A stretch of 64,000 nt of DNA. Origin: JAAXHB01 sp965221635 (GTDB taxonomy: Bacteria; Actinomycetota; Acidimicrobiia; Acidimicrobiales; Aldehydirespiratoraceae). The notes beneath the pieces were generated by a model, which saw only the letters and a program-made list of their open reading frames with translations, had not been told where the DNA came from and ran no database searches. The number at the start of each line of letters is the position of its first letter. Position 1 is the stretch's first letter. A program made the translations under genes and the position numbers. Shown piece by piece: positions 7,535-14,672 of this stretch. The stretch spans positions 2,604,001-2,668,000 of the forward strand of contig OZ244902.1 in assembly GCA_965221635.1 (NCBI GenBank). Direction: 5' to 3'.

Positions 7535-9814
7535 ATGAGCGACACGGCTGTATGGCACAAGACGGCTTGCATTCTTTGCGAATCGGCGTGCGGCATCGAG
7601 GTTCGCCTCGATGGTGGACGCTTCGCGCGCATTCGTGGCAACAAGGCGCACGTGGACTCCAAGGGCTACACCTGTGAGAAGGCGCTGCGCCTCGACCACT
7701 ATCAGAACAACCGGGGACGGCTCATCTCGCCGATGAGGCGACGCGCTGACGGCACCCACGAACCGATCGATTGGGACACCGCCATAGCCGAGGTGGCCAC
7801 CGGGTTGGGGCGGGTTCGTGACACCTACGGCGCCGGCGCGATCTTCCGTTACGGCGGTGGCGGTCAGGCGAACCATCTTCACGGGATCTACGGCCAGGCG
7901 GTGGCGGACGGCTTGGGGGTGCTGTACCGATCAAACGCAATCGCCCAGGAAAAGACCGGCGAGGCGTGGGTGGAGGCGAAGCTGCTGGGCAGCCACACCC
8001 GCCCGGAGTTCGAGCGCTCCGAGGTGGCGATCTTCGTTGGCAAGAACCCGTGGCAAAGTCACGGCTTTCCCCATGCTCGCAAGACCTTGCGGGCGATCGC
8101 CAACGACGCTGAGCGGTCGATGATCGTTCTCGACCCGAAGCGAACCCAGTCCGCGGCTCTGGCGGATTTCCACCTGCAGGTTCGACCTGGCACCGACGCT
8201 TTCTGTGTGGCCGCGATTCTGGCGATCATGGTGCGCGACGACCTGATCGACCGCCATTTCGTCGAGAGTCACCTGGACGACGCCGCGCCGTTGCTGGAGG
8301 CGCTCAGGGCGGTGCCTGTTGGTGAGTTCGCCCGCCGCTGCGACATTGCGGTGCACGACTTGGAGGCGGTGGCGCACCGAATAGGGCGTGCCGAGTCGGT
8401 GGCCACCTTCGAGGATCTCGGTATCGAGCAGGCACCCAACTCCACGCTGGTGTCGTACCTGCAGCGCATGCTTTGGGTGCTCAGCGGCAGCTTTGCCAAG
8501 CCCGGGGCGAACCATCCCCATTCGTGGTTCAACGTTCGCGGCAGCCGCCGCCCGCCCACGCCCGAGCAGCGTTTCACCCCGGTCACCGGAGCGCAGGTGA
8601 TCGCCGGGCTGATCCCGTGCAACTCGATCCCCGACGAGATCCTCACCACCCACCCCGACCGTTTCCGGGCGATGATCGTGGAGTCCACCAACCCGGTTCA
8701 CTCCCTGGCGGATTCGGCCCGGTTCCGTGAGGCCATGCAAGCGCTGGATTTCAGCGTTGTGATCGACGTGGCCATGACCGAAACCGCCCGTCATGCCAAC
8801 ATCGTGTTGCCCGCGAGTTCGCAGTACGAGAAGTGCGAGGCGAGCTTCTTCAACCTGCACTTCCCCGACAACGCCTTCCATTTGCGCAAGCCGATCGTGG
8901 AGCCTCTTGAGGGAACTCTCGAAGAGCCGGAGATGCACGCCCGAATCGCCGAGCGGCTCGGCCTGTACCACCCCGACGAACTCTCCGGCTTGCACGAAGC
9001 GGCAGCGCAGGGCCGGGCGGCGTTCGGCGCGGCTTTCGACCGGCACATGGCCGAGAACCCCGAACACGTTGTGCTGGCGCCGCTGATCCTGTTCCGCACG
9101 CTCGGCCCCACACTTCCCGAGGGCTTGGCCGGTGCAGCTGCGCTTTGGGAAATGTCCCGAGTCGTTGCCGCGCTGTACCCCCGGCAGGTGCAACGCGCCG
9201 GGATCGCCCCCCAAGGCGACGAGTCGCTGGGTGACGCCTTGTTCGACGCCATCTTGGCGAGCGACGACGGCGTGATCTTCACCCGTCACACCTACGACGA
9301 GGCGTGGGACCTAACCGTCACCAAGGATCGGCGGCTGCGGGTGAACAACCCGAAGATGATCGAGAAGCTGCGTGAGCTGGAAGCGCAACCCACCGATTAC
9401 GTGAGTGACGAGTTTCCGTTGGTGCTGGCGGCGGGGGAGCGCAGGTCGTTCACCGCGAACGTGATCATCCGCGACCCCGACTGGCGCAAAACGGATCGCG
9501 AAGGCGCCCTTGCGATCAGCCCCGCTGACGCGGAGCGTCACGGCCTCGTTGACGGTGATCGCATCCGCCTTGTAACCGCGGGTGGCGCCGCGGAGCCGAC
9601 GGTCACCATCGACGACTCGATGCGCGAGGGGCACATTTCGCTGCCCAACGGACTTGGGGTGTCGTTCCCCGACGAGCAAGGCGAGCATCGCACGGTGGGC
9701 GTGGCCCCGAATGAACTCACCACCCTTGATTGGAAGGACGACATAGCCGGCACGCCGTGGCACAAGCACGTCCCGGCGCGTCTCGAACCCATCACCACCG
9801 CGCCCGCCTCTTAG
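7535..9814 (+). CDS. Molybdopterin-dependent oxidoreductase (DMSO reductase/formate dehydrogenase family)
   Basis: A 759-residue catalytic subunit of the bis-MGD molybdoenzyme superfamily. The N-terminus carries the 4Fe-4S ligands Cys12-x2-Cys15-x3-Cys19-x27-Cys47, then the molybdopterin-binding core (for example GKNPWQSHGFPHARKT and VLDPKRTQSA) and a C-terminal MoCo-binding domain from about residue 620 (LALISPADAERHGLVDGD-like region and LPNGLGVSFPDEQG). There is no twin-arginine signal, so it is probably cytoplasmic. Translation from the ATG at 7535, preceded by TTGAGG, is preferred to the TTG one codon earlier. No electron-transfer partner subunit is adjacent. Substrate unknown; the divergent aldehyde dehydrogenase hints at a small-molecule oxidation route. 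Confidence 0.88.
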   Translation: MSDTAVWHKTACILCESACGIEVRLDGGRFARIRGNKAHVDSKGYTCEKALRLDHYQNNRGRLISPMRRRADGTHEPIDWDTAIAEVATGLGRVRDTYGAGAIFRYGGGGQANHLHGIYGQAVADGLGVLYRSNAIAQEKTGEAWVEAKLLGSHTRPEFERSEVAIFVGKNPWQSHGFPHARKTLRAIANDAERSMIVLDPKRTQSAALADFHLQVRPGTDAFCVAAILAIMVRDDLIDRHFVESHLDDAAPLLEALRAVPVGEFARRCDIAVHDLEAVAHRIGRAESVATFEDLGIEQAPNSTLVSYLQRMLWVLSGSFAKPGANHPHSWFNVRGSRRPPTPEQRFTPVTGAQVIAGLIPCNSIPDEILTTHPDRFRAMIVESTNPVHSLADSARFREAMQALDFSVVIDVAMTETARHANIVLPASSQYEKCEASFFNLHFPDNAFHLRKPIVEPLEGTLEEPEMHARIAERLGLYHPDELSGLHEAAAQGRAAFGAAFDRHMAENPEHVVLAPLILFRTLGPTLPEGLAGAAALWEMSRVVAALYPRQVQRAGIAPQGDESLGDALFDAILASDDGVIFTRHTYDEAWDLTVTKDRRLRVNNPKMIEKLRELEAQPTDYVSDEFPLVLAAGERRSFTANVIIRDPDWRKTDREGALAISPADAERHGLVDGDRIRLVTAGGAAEPTVTIDDSMREGHISLPNGLGVSFPDEQGEHRTVGVAPNELTTLDWKDDIAGTPWHKHVPARLEPITTAPAS

Positions 9815-9887
9815 GCAACCAGTAGTCCGCCGGGCGGGTGGTCAAGCCCTCTACGGTCGGGTGATCCAGCCCTGGACGGGTTGGCGC

Positions 9888-10571
9888 CTACCAGTTGATG
9901 CGTTGACGGTCGCGGAAGAACCCGCCTGTTGGGCCGCTGTCGGGAAGTGTCGCGGCCCACACCACCCCGGCGGCGCCCTCGGACACCGGACGCCCACCAC
10001 CGCCGCCCATGTCGGTCGCCACCCAATCAGGGCAAACGGCGTTCACCAGCACTCCGGGCAGTTCCGCGGCCCACATGCAGGTGAGCGCGTTGAGGCTGAC
10101 CTTGGAGATCCGGTAGGCGGGAAGGTGACCGCCCATGCCGTTGATCGCCCCGGCACCAGACGACACGTTCACGATTCGTCCATGCGCGCTCGCTCGCAGC
10201 ATCGGCGCCAGGGCGCTGGTGAGTTGCCAGGTGCCATAGAGGTTGGTTTCCAGCGCTTCTCGGATGACTTCGAAGTCGGGGTTGATGGCGGTCTGCCAAG
10301 TGTCGTAGGTGATGGCGGCGTTGTTCACCAACACGTCCAGGCTCCCCAGGTCGCGCACCACCTCACAGGCCGCGGCTATCGAAGCCGGGTCGGAGATGTC
10401 CAACGCCAAGACCGTGCCCTCGCCACCCGCAGCGGTGATCGCGTCAAGAGTGATCGCACCCTTGGAGGGATCCCGCGACCCCACAAGCACAAAGTGCCCA
10501 AGCCCCCCAAGCTGAACCGCAACCTCCCGGCCAATCCCCCGATTGGCCCCAGTAACAAGCGAAACCGTCAC
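9888..10571 (-). CDS. Short-chain dehydrogenase/reductase
   Basis: NAD(P)-dependent oxidoreductase of the classical SDR family, 227 residues. Cofactor motif TGANRGIG near the N-terminus, NNAA structural motif, catalytic Ser in NVSSGAG, and the Tyr-x3-Lys pair in YRISK, followed by VCPDWVATDM. The GTG start at 10571 lies in the first copy of a 22-base tandem duplication; the duplicated GTG in the second copy is out of frame. Directly upstream is the remnant of a vapC toxin gene, so this gene borders the accessory island and may have had its original leader replaced. Confidence 0.9.
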   Translation of the reverse strand: MTVSLVTGANRGIGREVAVQLGGLGHFVLVGSRDPSKGAITLDAITAAGGEGTVLALDISDPASIAAACEVVRDLGSLDVLVNNAAITYDTWQTAINPDFEVIREALETNLYGTWQLTSALAPMLRASAHGRIVNVSSGAGAINGMGGHLPAYRISKVSLNALTCMWAAELPGVLVNAVCPDWVATDMGGGGGRPVSEGAAGVVWAATLPDSGPTGGFFRDRQRINW

Positions 10572-10605
10572 CAGCCCAAGGCCAAACCGTCACCAGCCCA
10601 AGGCC
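10562..10605. repeat. Perfect 22-bp tandem duplication
   Basis: Bases 10562-10583 are repeated without mismatch at 10584-10605. The unit spans the GTG start and leader of the SDR gene on one side and the end of a truncated vapC reading frame on the other. A perfect head-to-tail copy of this kind usually marks a recent slippage or a deletion junction. Confidence 0.85.
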
Positions 10606-10655
10606 AAGTCAAATCGTCCGATAGCGCGGGCATCAAGGACGATGGGGGGCATCAT
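10590..10655 (-). pseudogene. VapC-like PIN-domain toxin remnant, 21 codons
   Basis: Begins with an ATG that overlaps the stop codon of the preceding antitoxin-like gene (ATGA), the usual coupling in vapBC operons. It reads MMPPIVLDARAI, which matches the first beta strand of PIN-domain toxins, where an Asp after the VLD-type strand is the first metal ligand. The frame then meets a stop after 21 codons, at the 22-base tandem duplication, instead of reaching the roughly 130 codons of a VapC. The remainder of the toxin is absent, replaced by the SDR gene. The identification rests on a very short match plus the operon position. Confidence 0.5.
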
Positions 10656-10966
10656 CCGCGTAGTCGGGCGCGTGCGGCATCCATTTCCTCCTGGGTGAAC
10701 GCGCCGTGTTCCGCTTCCCACTCCGCAACCAGCTTGCGAAGCCTGCGCTTCCTGCCAACACGCCGAGCAGCTCTTGTAAGGCTCCCGAACCACTTCCGGA
10801 CACGACCCGGCGCCGCGTCACGCAGGGCCTGAGCCAGCTTCTCGTCCATCGAGAAGGTCTTGTCCTTCGACAAGACCAGGTACACCAGCTTGGGCTCGTC
10901 CTCCTGGGGAATTTCATCCGATTCCGACTCACCGTGAGCCGACCCGAGTGTGGGTTCATCATTCAT
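10652..10966 (-). CDS. Probable type II antitoxin (VapB-like), toxin lost
   Basis: 104-residue soluble, highly charged protein. The acidic N-terminal 25 residues are followed by a middle part with an Arg/Lys cluster (about residues 55-78) and a C-terminal helix WEAEHGAFTQEEMDAARARL that resembles the toxin-binding tails of antitoxins paired with PIN toxins. Its stop codon overlaps the ATG of a truncated VapC-like frame, supporting the antitoxin reading. The promoter upstream places the start of transcription on the ATG, suggesting a leaderless mRNA. No fold beyond this can be assigned from the sequence alone. Confidence 0.55.
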   Translation of the reverse strand: MNDEPTLGSAHGESESDEIPQEDEPKLVYLVLSKDKTFSMDEKLAQALRDAAPGRVRKWFGSLTRAARRVGRKRRLRKLVAEWEAEHGAFTQEEMDAARARLRG

Positions 10967-10972
10967 AATGAA

Positions 10973-11001
10973 ACTATATCAAGTATTATGCAGATAGCCA
11001 A
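10973..11001 (-). promoter_or_regulatory. Predicted leaderless promoter of the antitoxin-like gene
   Basis: On the minus strand a -35 TTGGCT (11001-10996), a 17-base spacer and a -10 TATAGT (10978-10973) lie directly before the ATG at 10966, so transcription would begin about at the start codon. The stretch is clearly A+T-richer than the neighbouring genes. Confidence 0.5.
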
Positions 11002-11122
11002 CGTGCATTACCAGACTACTACGGCGGGCTGACCGCGCGTAGCCAGCGCCAATCGGTGCAGTCTGTGCCCTTGACCGACACAGGGTGCTCGTAGGATCCC
11101 ATGCGTGTTCCACCCTCGGGGG

Positions 11123-11344
11123 TCACGACCAGGCACCGGACATGATCTTGGGATTGTTGATGTCCTGCGTGAGCCGTGCCAGGCGCTTGAGGTCGTCGAG
11201 CGAGACGGGTCGGGTGCCAACCCTGCTCTCGCGGTGCAACACCCGTAGCAGGTACTCGGATCGGGACAGACCCAGTCTCCGCGACCCAGCGTCGATGGCC
11301 GCAAGCACTTCGTCAGGCACGTCTGGGATCAGAATCTCAGCCAT
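11123..11344 (-). CDS. VapB/RHH-type antitoxin, orphan
   Basis: 73-residue protein starting at the ATG at 11344. Residues 1-40 fit a ribbon-helix-helix DNA-binding domain: a short strand (AEILIPDVPDEV) followed by helices IDAGSRRLGLSRSEYLLRVL. The tail LARLTQDINNPKIMSGAW matches the toxin-neutralising end of mycobacterial-type VapB antitoxins, which commonly finish in a D-x-MxxAW motif. About 156 bases separate it from the next gene on the strand, too little for a VapC, and no PIN-like frame is seen there, so its toxin is missing. It lies upstream of a second decayed TA pair, a sign of island turnover. Confidence 0.65.
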   Translation of the reverse strand: MAEILIPDVPDEVLAAIDAGSRRLGLSRSEYLLRVLHRESRVGTRPVSLDDLKRLARLTQDINNPKIMSGAWS

Positions 11345-11622
11345 CGCAACCTCCATGGATATCAAGGAGTTCCGCCGCCGGTTGAATCGAAGGCTGCCAC
11401 AGGCCGGGATTGGTCATTCGGCTACGCGATCGGTCGAGCCTGTGGTGCCTAGTGAAACGTGGGGGTGAACTTGTGCCTGGGGTTCAGCGCATCTGCGCCG
11501 ACCACCACCACCCCGCACAACACCTGGACCACTCAATGGGACCCGCTCATGCCGAGTGCACGCCATGCGTAGCCTCCTCGGTGCAGTCCAATCCAACCTA
11601 CGACCCGTCATCTCTGTGTTGA

Positions 11623-12017
11623 TACGCGCGAAATCTCGCCTACCCCTACGCCCCAGCGGCTGAACAACAATTTCACAGTGTTGCGGACCAGCTACACCAG
11701 GGCCACCCCAAAGTCTCCGAACGACTCGCCGCGAGCGAAGCCGATAGCCAGCCTGCAGCGCATTCCTCCATGAGCACTGGTTCAAGATCTGCTCCAACGA
11801 CCCCTACGACCGACTCCACCGATAACTCAAACAACGAAGTAACGTCGACCAAGTTTTCCCTAACGTCCAATCGACCACACGCCTTGTGGGCTCCCTGCTG
11901 ATAGAAGTCACCGACCAACTTGTGACACACTAATGCCGATACATTTCCGCCGCGTCCCTAGTCCCGATCATCAACAACAATCCGCTCACTTCCTTAACCG
12001 CAGCACCGCGCACATGA
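11623..12017 (+). pseudogene. IS256-family (Mutator-type) transposase, decayed C-terminal fragment
   Basis: The plus strand keeps the C-terminal third of an IS256-type DDE transposase across one frameshift and two internal stops. Frame one reads YARNLA then EQQFHSVADQLHQGHPKV. After a shift near 11745 the next frame reads HEHWFKICSNDPYDRLHR, a stop, LKQRSNVDQVFPN, then TTRLVGSLLIEV and, after another stop, CRYIS. This parallels the family sequence HWRQIWSTNPLERLN, IKRRTDVVGIFPN, RLVGAVLLE and RRYMS. The N-terminal two thirds including most catalytic acids are gone, and no terminal inverted repeats were found. The insertion is old, judging by the divergence. Confidence 0.8.
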
Positions 12018-12110
12018 CCAACCTCAACGCACGGAACTACATCCGGAAGCGGGGCGCACACCACCGCACCACCACGGATCCTCAGACCCGCCACTGGGAA
12101 GCGTAGACCA

Positions 12111-12119
12111 TGCTATAGT
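12111..12119 (+). promoter_or_regulatory. Extended -10 promoter of the large membrane protein gene
   Basis: TGCTATAGT is an extended -10 element (TGn plus TATAGT) nine bases before the ATG at 12129, so the transcript would be leaderless or nearly so. No convincing -35 is present, which is usual for extended -10 promoters. Confidence 0.45.
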
Positions 12120-12128
12120 AGTAGCTTC

Positions 12129-14183
12129 ATGGTGACCATCCCCCCAGCCTCCTCCCCAAACCACGACCATCCCCGCAGCGCAGCTGCGTTGATTCTATTG
12201 GCGGCAGCATCCTGGTCGACCTTACCAATGATCATTCACCTTACAGCTACCGACACCAACCCATTCATTTTCAATGCAATCGACCAAACTGCAATGGTTC
12301 TCCTGCTGTCCGTCATAGTAATAGCTACACGACGACAATGGAACAAGACACACATCTCTCAGGTTTCCGATACAGACAGCTTCCATCGCCCTCGCCTCCT
12401 AACCCAAGGGGTATTCTTTAGCTACCTCAGCCCTGCATCTCCGCAAGAGCTCAAGCCCATCACTCTCAGGACAGCCAGTAGATCAGATCCTATGGGATGG
12501 TTTCGGCTGCCGATCTTGTGGGTCGTGATCAGCGGACTGAACATCGGGGTCTATGCATGGTCTACACATTACATTGAAACGGCGATTGCCGCAATAATCT
12601 ATGAAATGCGGCCGTTCTTTCTCGTGATCATGATGATGGCACACTATCGCACTCACCGTCTCTTTAGGTATGGCCCTGAGGCGGAGTCCTTTGAACTACA
12701 GCAACCGAAGGCGTCCAGGGTGATTTTGACATCGCTCGCAACCCTTGGCTTGTTCATCATGCTCATGAGTCAAGGAGAATCTGGTAGTCGCCTCATTGGA
12801 GTACTATCTCTTCAGGGAATCTTCGGGGCCTTCTTGGCCATGGTTGCGGCGGCGCTCGCCGCCGCGAATGTTGTTGCTAGCCTCAGTTTCGGCCGGATCG
12901 CCTCCTATCGTATCCGTAGGATTTCTCACGCGAAATATCCAGCATCTGACCTGGATCATGAAGATCGTCACCTGATAATCTGGTACACCCTGGTTGGAGT
13001 CATCGGTGGCAGAGTACTCGCTGCAATCCTAAGCAGCGCCCTCGGTATTTCGTTGGCAGGATCGTATGGTCCGATCGAATTGAACTCCATCACTGGCGCA
13101 CTGATTCTTGGCGCTGTGGAGGCATCCGTCATCATACTCATTCGTATGGGTAATTTGCTCACAACCGAGCCTGCAGTCAATTCTATATCATATTTGGCGC
13201 CTGTGCTGGGCCTGATGTGGCTCATGTTGCTCGGCGTATCATTACCTAGGTTTGATTTGTTCATAATTGGTGCGTCTCTGATTCTTGCTGTGAATGTTCT
13301 TCTACAGATGGAGCCCGATAAGGAGAGAGATTTTTCACGCTTTGCTGGCGACCGAATGCGCGGTAGAAGGCTAGGGTTCACCGCCTTCATTATGTCGCTC
13401 TGGGCATTTGGCACGTTGATCTACCTGAGGGACGAGTGGCTTCCTTCAAGGTGGTTGTCTTGGCCTACGGAGGAATACTGGGGATTACTGGCCTTGGCAA
13501 CCACGGTATTCGCATTGATCTTAGGATTCCGCGTGGCTCGCGTCACCGAGCGTGTGTCACATGAGGATGAGCTTATGTTCCGCCTGTTCCGTGAGTGTGA
13601 GCACCTTGAGCGTGAAGGCTTGCTTGATTCACAAATCAGAGACCGCCTATTGGAGCTTGACAGAGCTCGGCCGAACAAACTCCTTCAAGCCTACGTTGGT
13701 GCCCGGAACATGTTGAACGAGGGAGTCAAGGGGGCCTCCAGCGCTCAAGGAATTGAACCTGGATCTTCGCGTCGCCTTCTGGAGGCGGAGCAGCTTCTAG
13801 ACATGGTGACGCATTCCAAGCAGCAGGGCCGCGACGTTGTGGAGTTGATGTCTTTGTTTGCGTTTGCACTGGTAACCGTACGTCTCGGGCTGTTTTCTCG
13901 ACCGTTCGAACTAGGCGCGCCGGAGCACGCGTGGGGTGGGTTTGTCGCTGAAGTGTTTGTGCTGCTTCTAATCTCAACGGTGGCATTCCTGGCGATTAAC
14001 TTGTTCGATGTGGGACGTGAACGGCAGATGCCCTTGCTAGTGCCCGTAAAGGAACAGGACATCGACTACGGATTGTTCTTTCGTTACAAACGTGATCGTG
14101 CGGTCGAGCACGCCATTAGCATTCTCATCAGTCTCACCATGGCAGTCGCTTTCGCGGTGTTGCTCTACAACAAGTGGCAGTGA
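12129..14183 (+). CDS. Large multi-pass membrane protein with EamA/DMT-like N-terminal half, function unknown
   Basis: 684 residues, with at least ten predicted membrane helices between residues 18 and 400, two or three near 405-465, and three more between about 565 and 680. The first half resembles a drug/metabolite-transporter (EamA) fold: paired hydrophobic helices, the segment IETAIAAIIYEMRPFF, and a second block beginning near GRVLAAILSSALG. Between residues 470 and 560 lies a charged, helical cytoplasmic region (VARVTERVSHEDELMFRLF, LLELDRARPNKLL). The combination of an EamA-like half, a soluble helical linker and a C-terminal helix bundle is not one I can name. Codon use is less G+C-biased than all neighbours (frequent ATA, AGA, TTG, third-position A or T). 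With the IS and TA debris next to it, this argues for horizontal acquisition. Confidence 0.75.
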   Translation: MVTIPPASSPNHDHPRSAAALILLAAASWSTLPMIIHLTATDTNPFIFNAIDQTAMVLLLSVIVIATRRQWNKTHISQVSDTDSFHRPRLLTQGVFFSYLSPASPQELKPITLRTASRSDPMGWFRLPILWVVISGLNIGVYAWSTHYIETAIAAIIYEMRPFFLVIMMMAHYRTHRLFRYGPEAESFELQQPKASRVILTSLATLGLFIMLMSQGESGSRLIGVLSLQGIFGAFLAMVAAALAAANVVASLSFGRIASYRIRRISHAKYPASDLDHEDRHLIIWYTLVGVIGGRVLAAILSSALGISLAGSYGPIELNSITGALILGAVEASVIILIRMGNLLTTEPAVNSISYLAPVLGLMWLMLLGVSLPRFDLFIIGASLILAVNVLLQMEPDKERDFSRFAGDRMRGRRLGFTAFIMSLWAFGTLIYLRDEWLPSRWLSWPTEEYWGLLALATTVFALILGFRVARVTERVSHEDELMFRLFRECEHLEREGLLDSQIRDRLLELDRARPNKLLQAYVGARNMLNEGVKGASSAQGIEPGSSRRLLEAEQLLDMVTHSKQQGRDVVELMSLFAFALVTVRLGLFSRPFELGAPEHAWGGFVAEVFVLLLISTVAFLAINLFDVGRERQMPLLVPVKEQDIDYGLFFRYKRDRAVEHAISILISLTMAVAFAVLLYNKWQ

Positions 14184-14672
14184 CCTCGCGGGGGGCCGAG
14201 CGGGTGGCTTGCCTTGTAGGTGGCCGTCCTCGCACTCGTGTTGATCGATCGTGCGCTGGAACGTGACGTGGCCTTGGTGCCACGTCGCAAGTAGTCGCGC
14301 GGCAGGCGCCTTGTCCGTCTCGTTGCCCGCTGGGACACTCTGGGACCACGAAGTTGGGGCAACCGGAGGCTGCATTGCGACTGGACTCGTGGGAAGGGTG
14401 AGGTGAGGAGATTGCCAATCGACCAGCGATCGGCCGCCGCACCACTCAAGCCGGCGCCACCGGCTGGTGAGGAGCTGCTGCGTGCCGAGAGGTGGACGTT
14501 ACCTAGCGGCCGTCGACTCTCGGGTGGCGTCGAGCTTGCGGCGCCGACGCGTGAATCCCACCGGCAGGGATGCCACTGGCGCCAGTCCCCTACGGTGGCC
14601 TGCGCGGGGATGGTCGTGTCCAATTGGACGAACCGATGAGGGTGGCAGCGATGCGGTAGCCGCTAGGCGCTG
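14184..14672. other. Noncoding gap between convergent genes
   Basis: About 490 bases between the membrane protein gene and the debranching enzyme gene. Short frames exist on both strands but none has a start signal, recognisable motif or normal composition. It may be the other edge of the accessory island. No inverted repeats typical of an insertion sequence end were found. Confidence 0.4.

Noticed and set aside
10967..11122. A VapC-like gene after the RHH antitoxin
   Set aside because: Frames in these 156 bases are too short for a PIN domain and none shows the Asp/Glu metal ligands.
11410..11622. Possible HNH or transposon-encoded reading frame with an HHH cluster on the plus strand
   Set aside because: The frame ends in a stop just before the IS256 remnant, the His cluster does not align to an HNH core, and no start signal is seen.
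14165..14623. 152-codon minus-strand frame between the membrane protein and debranching enzyme
   Set aside because: Ser/Arg/Pro-rich with no motif or start signal; looks like a random open frame in G+C-rich DNA.
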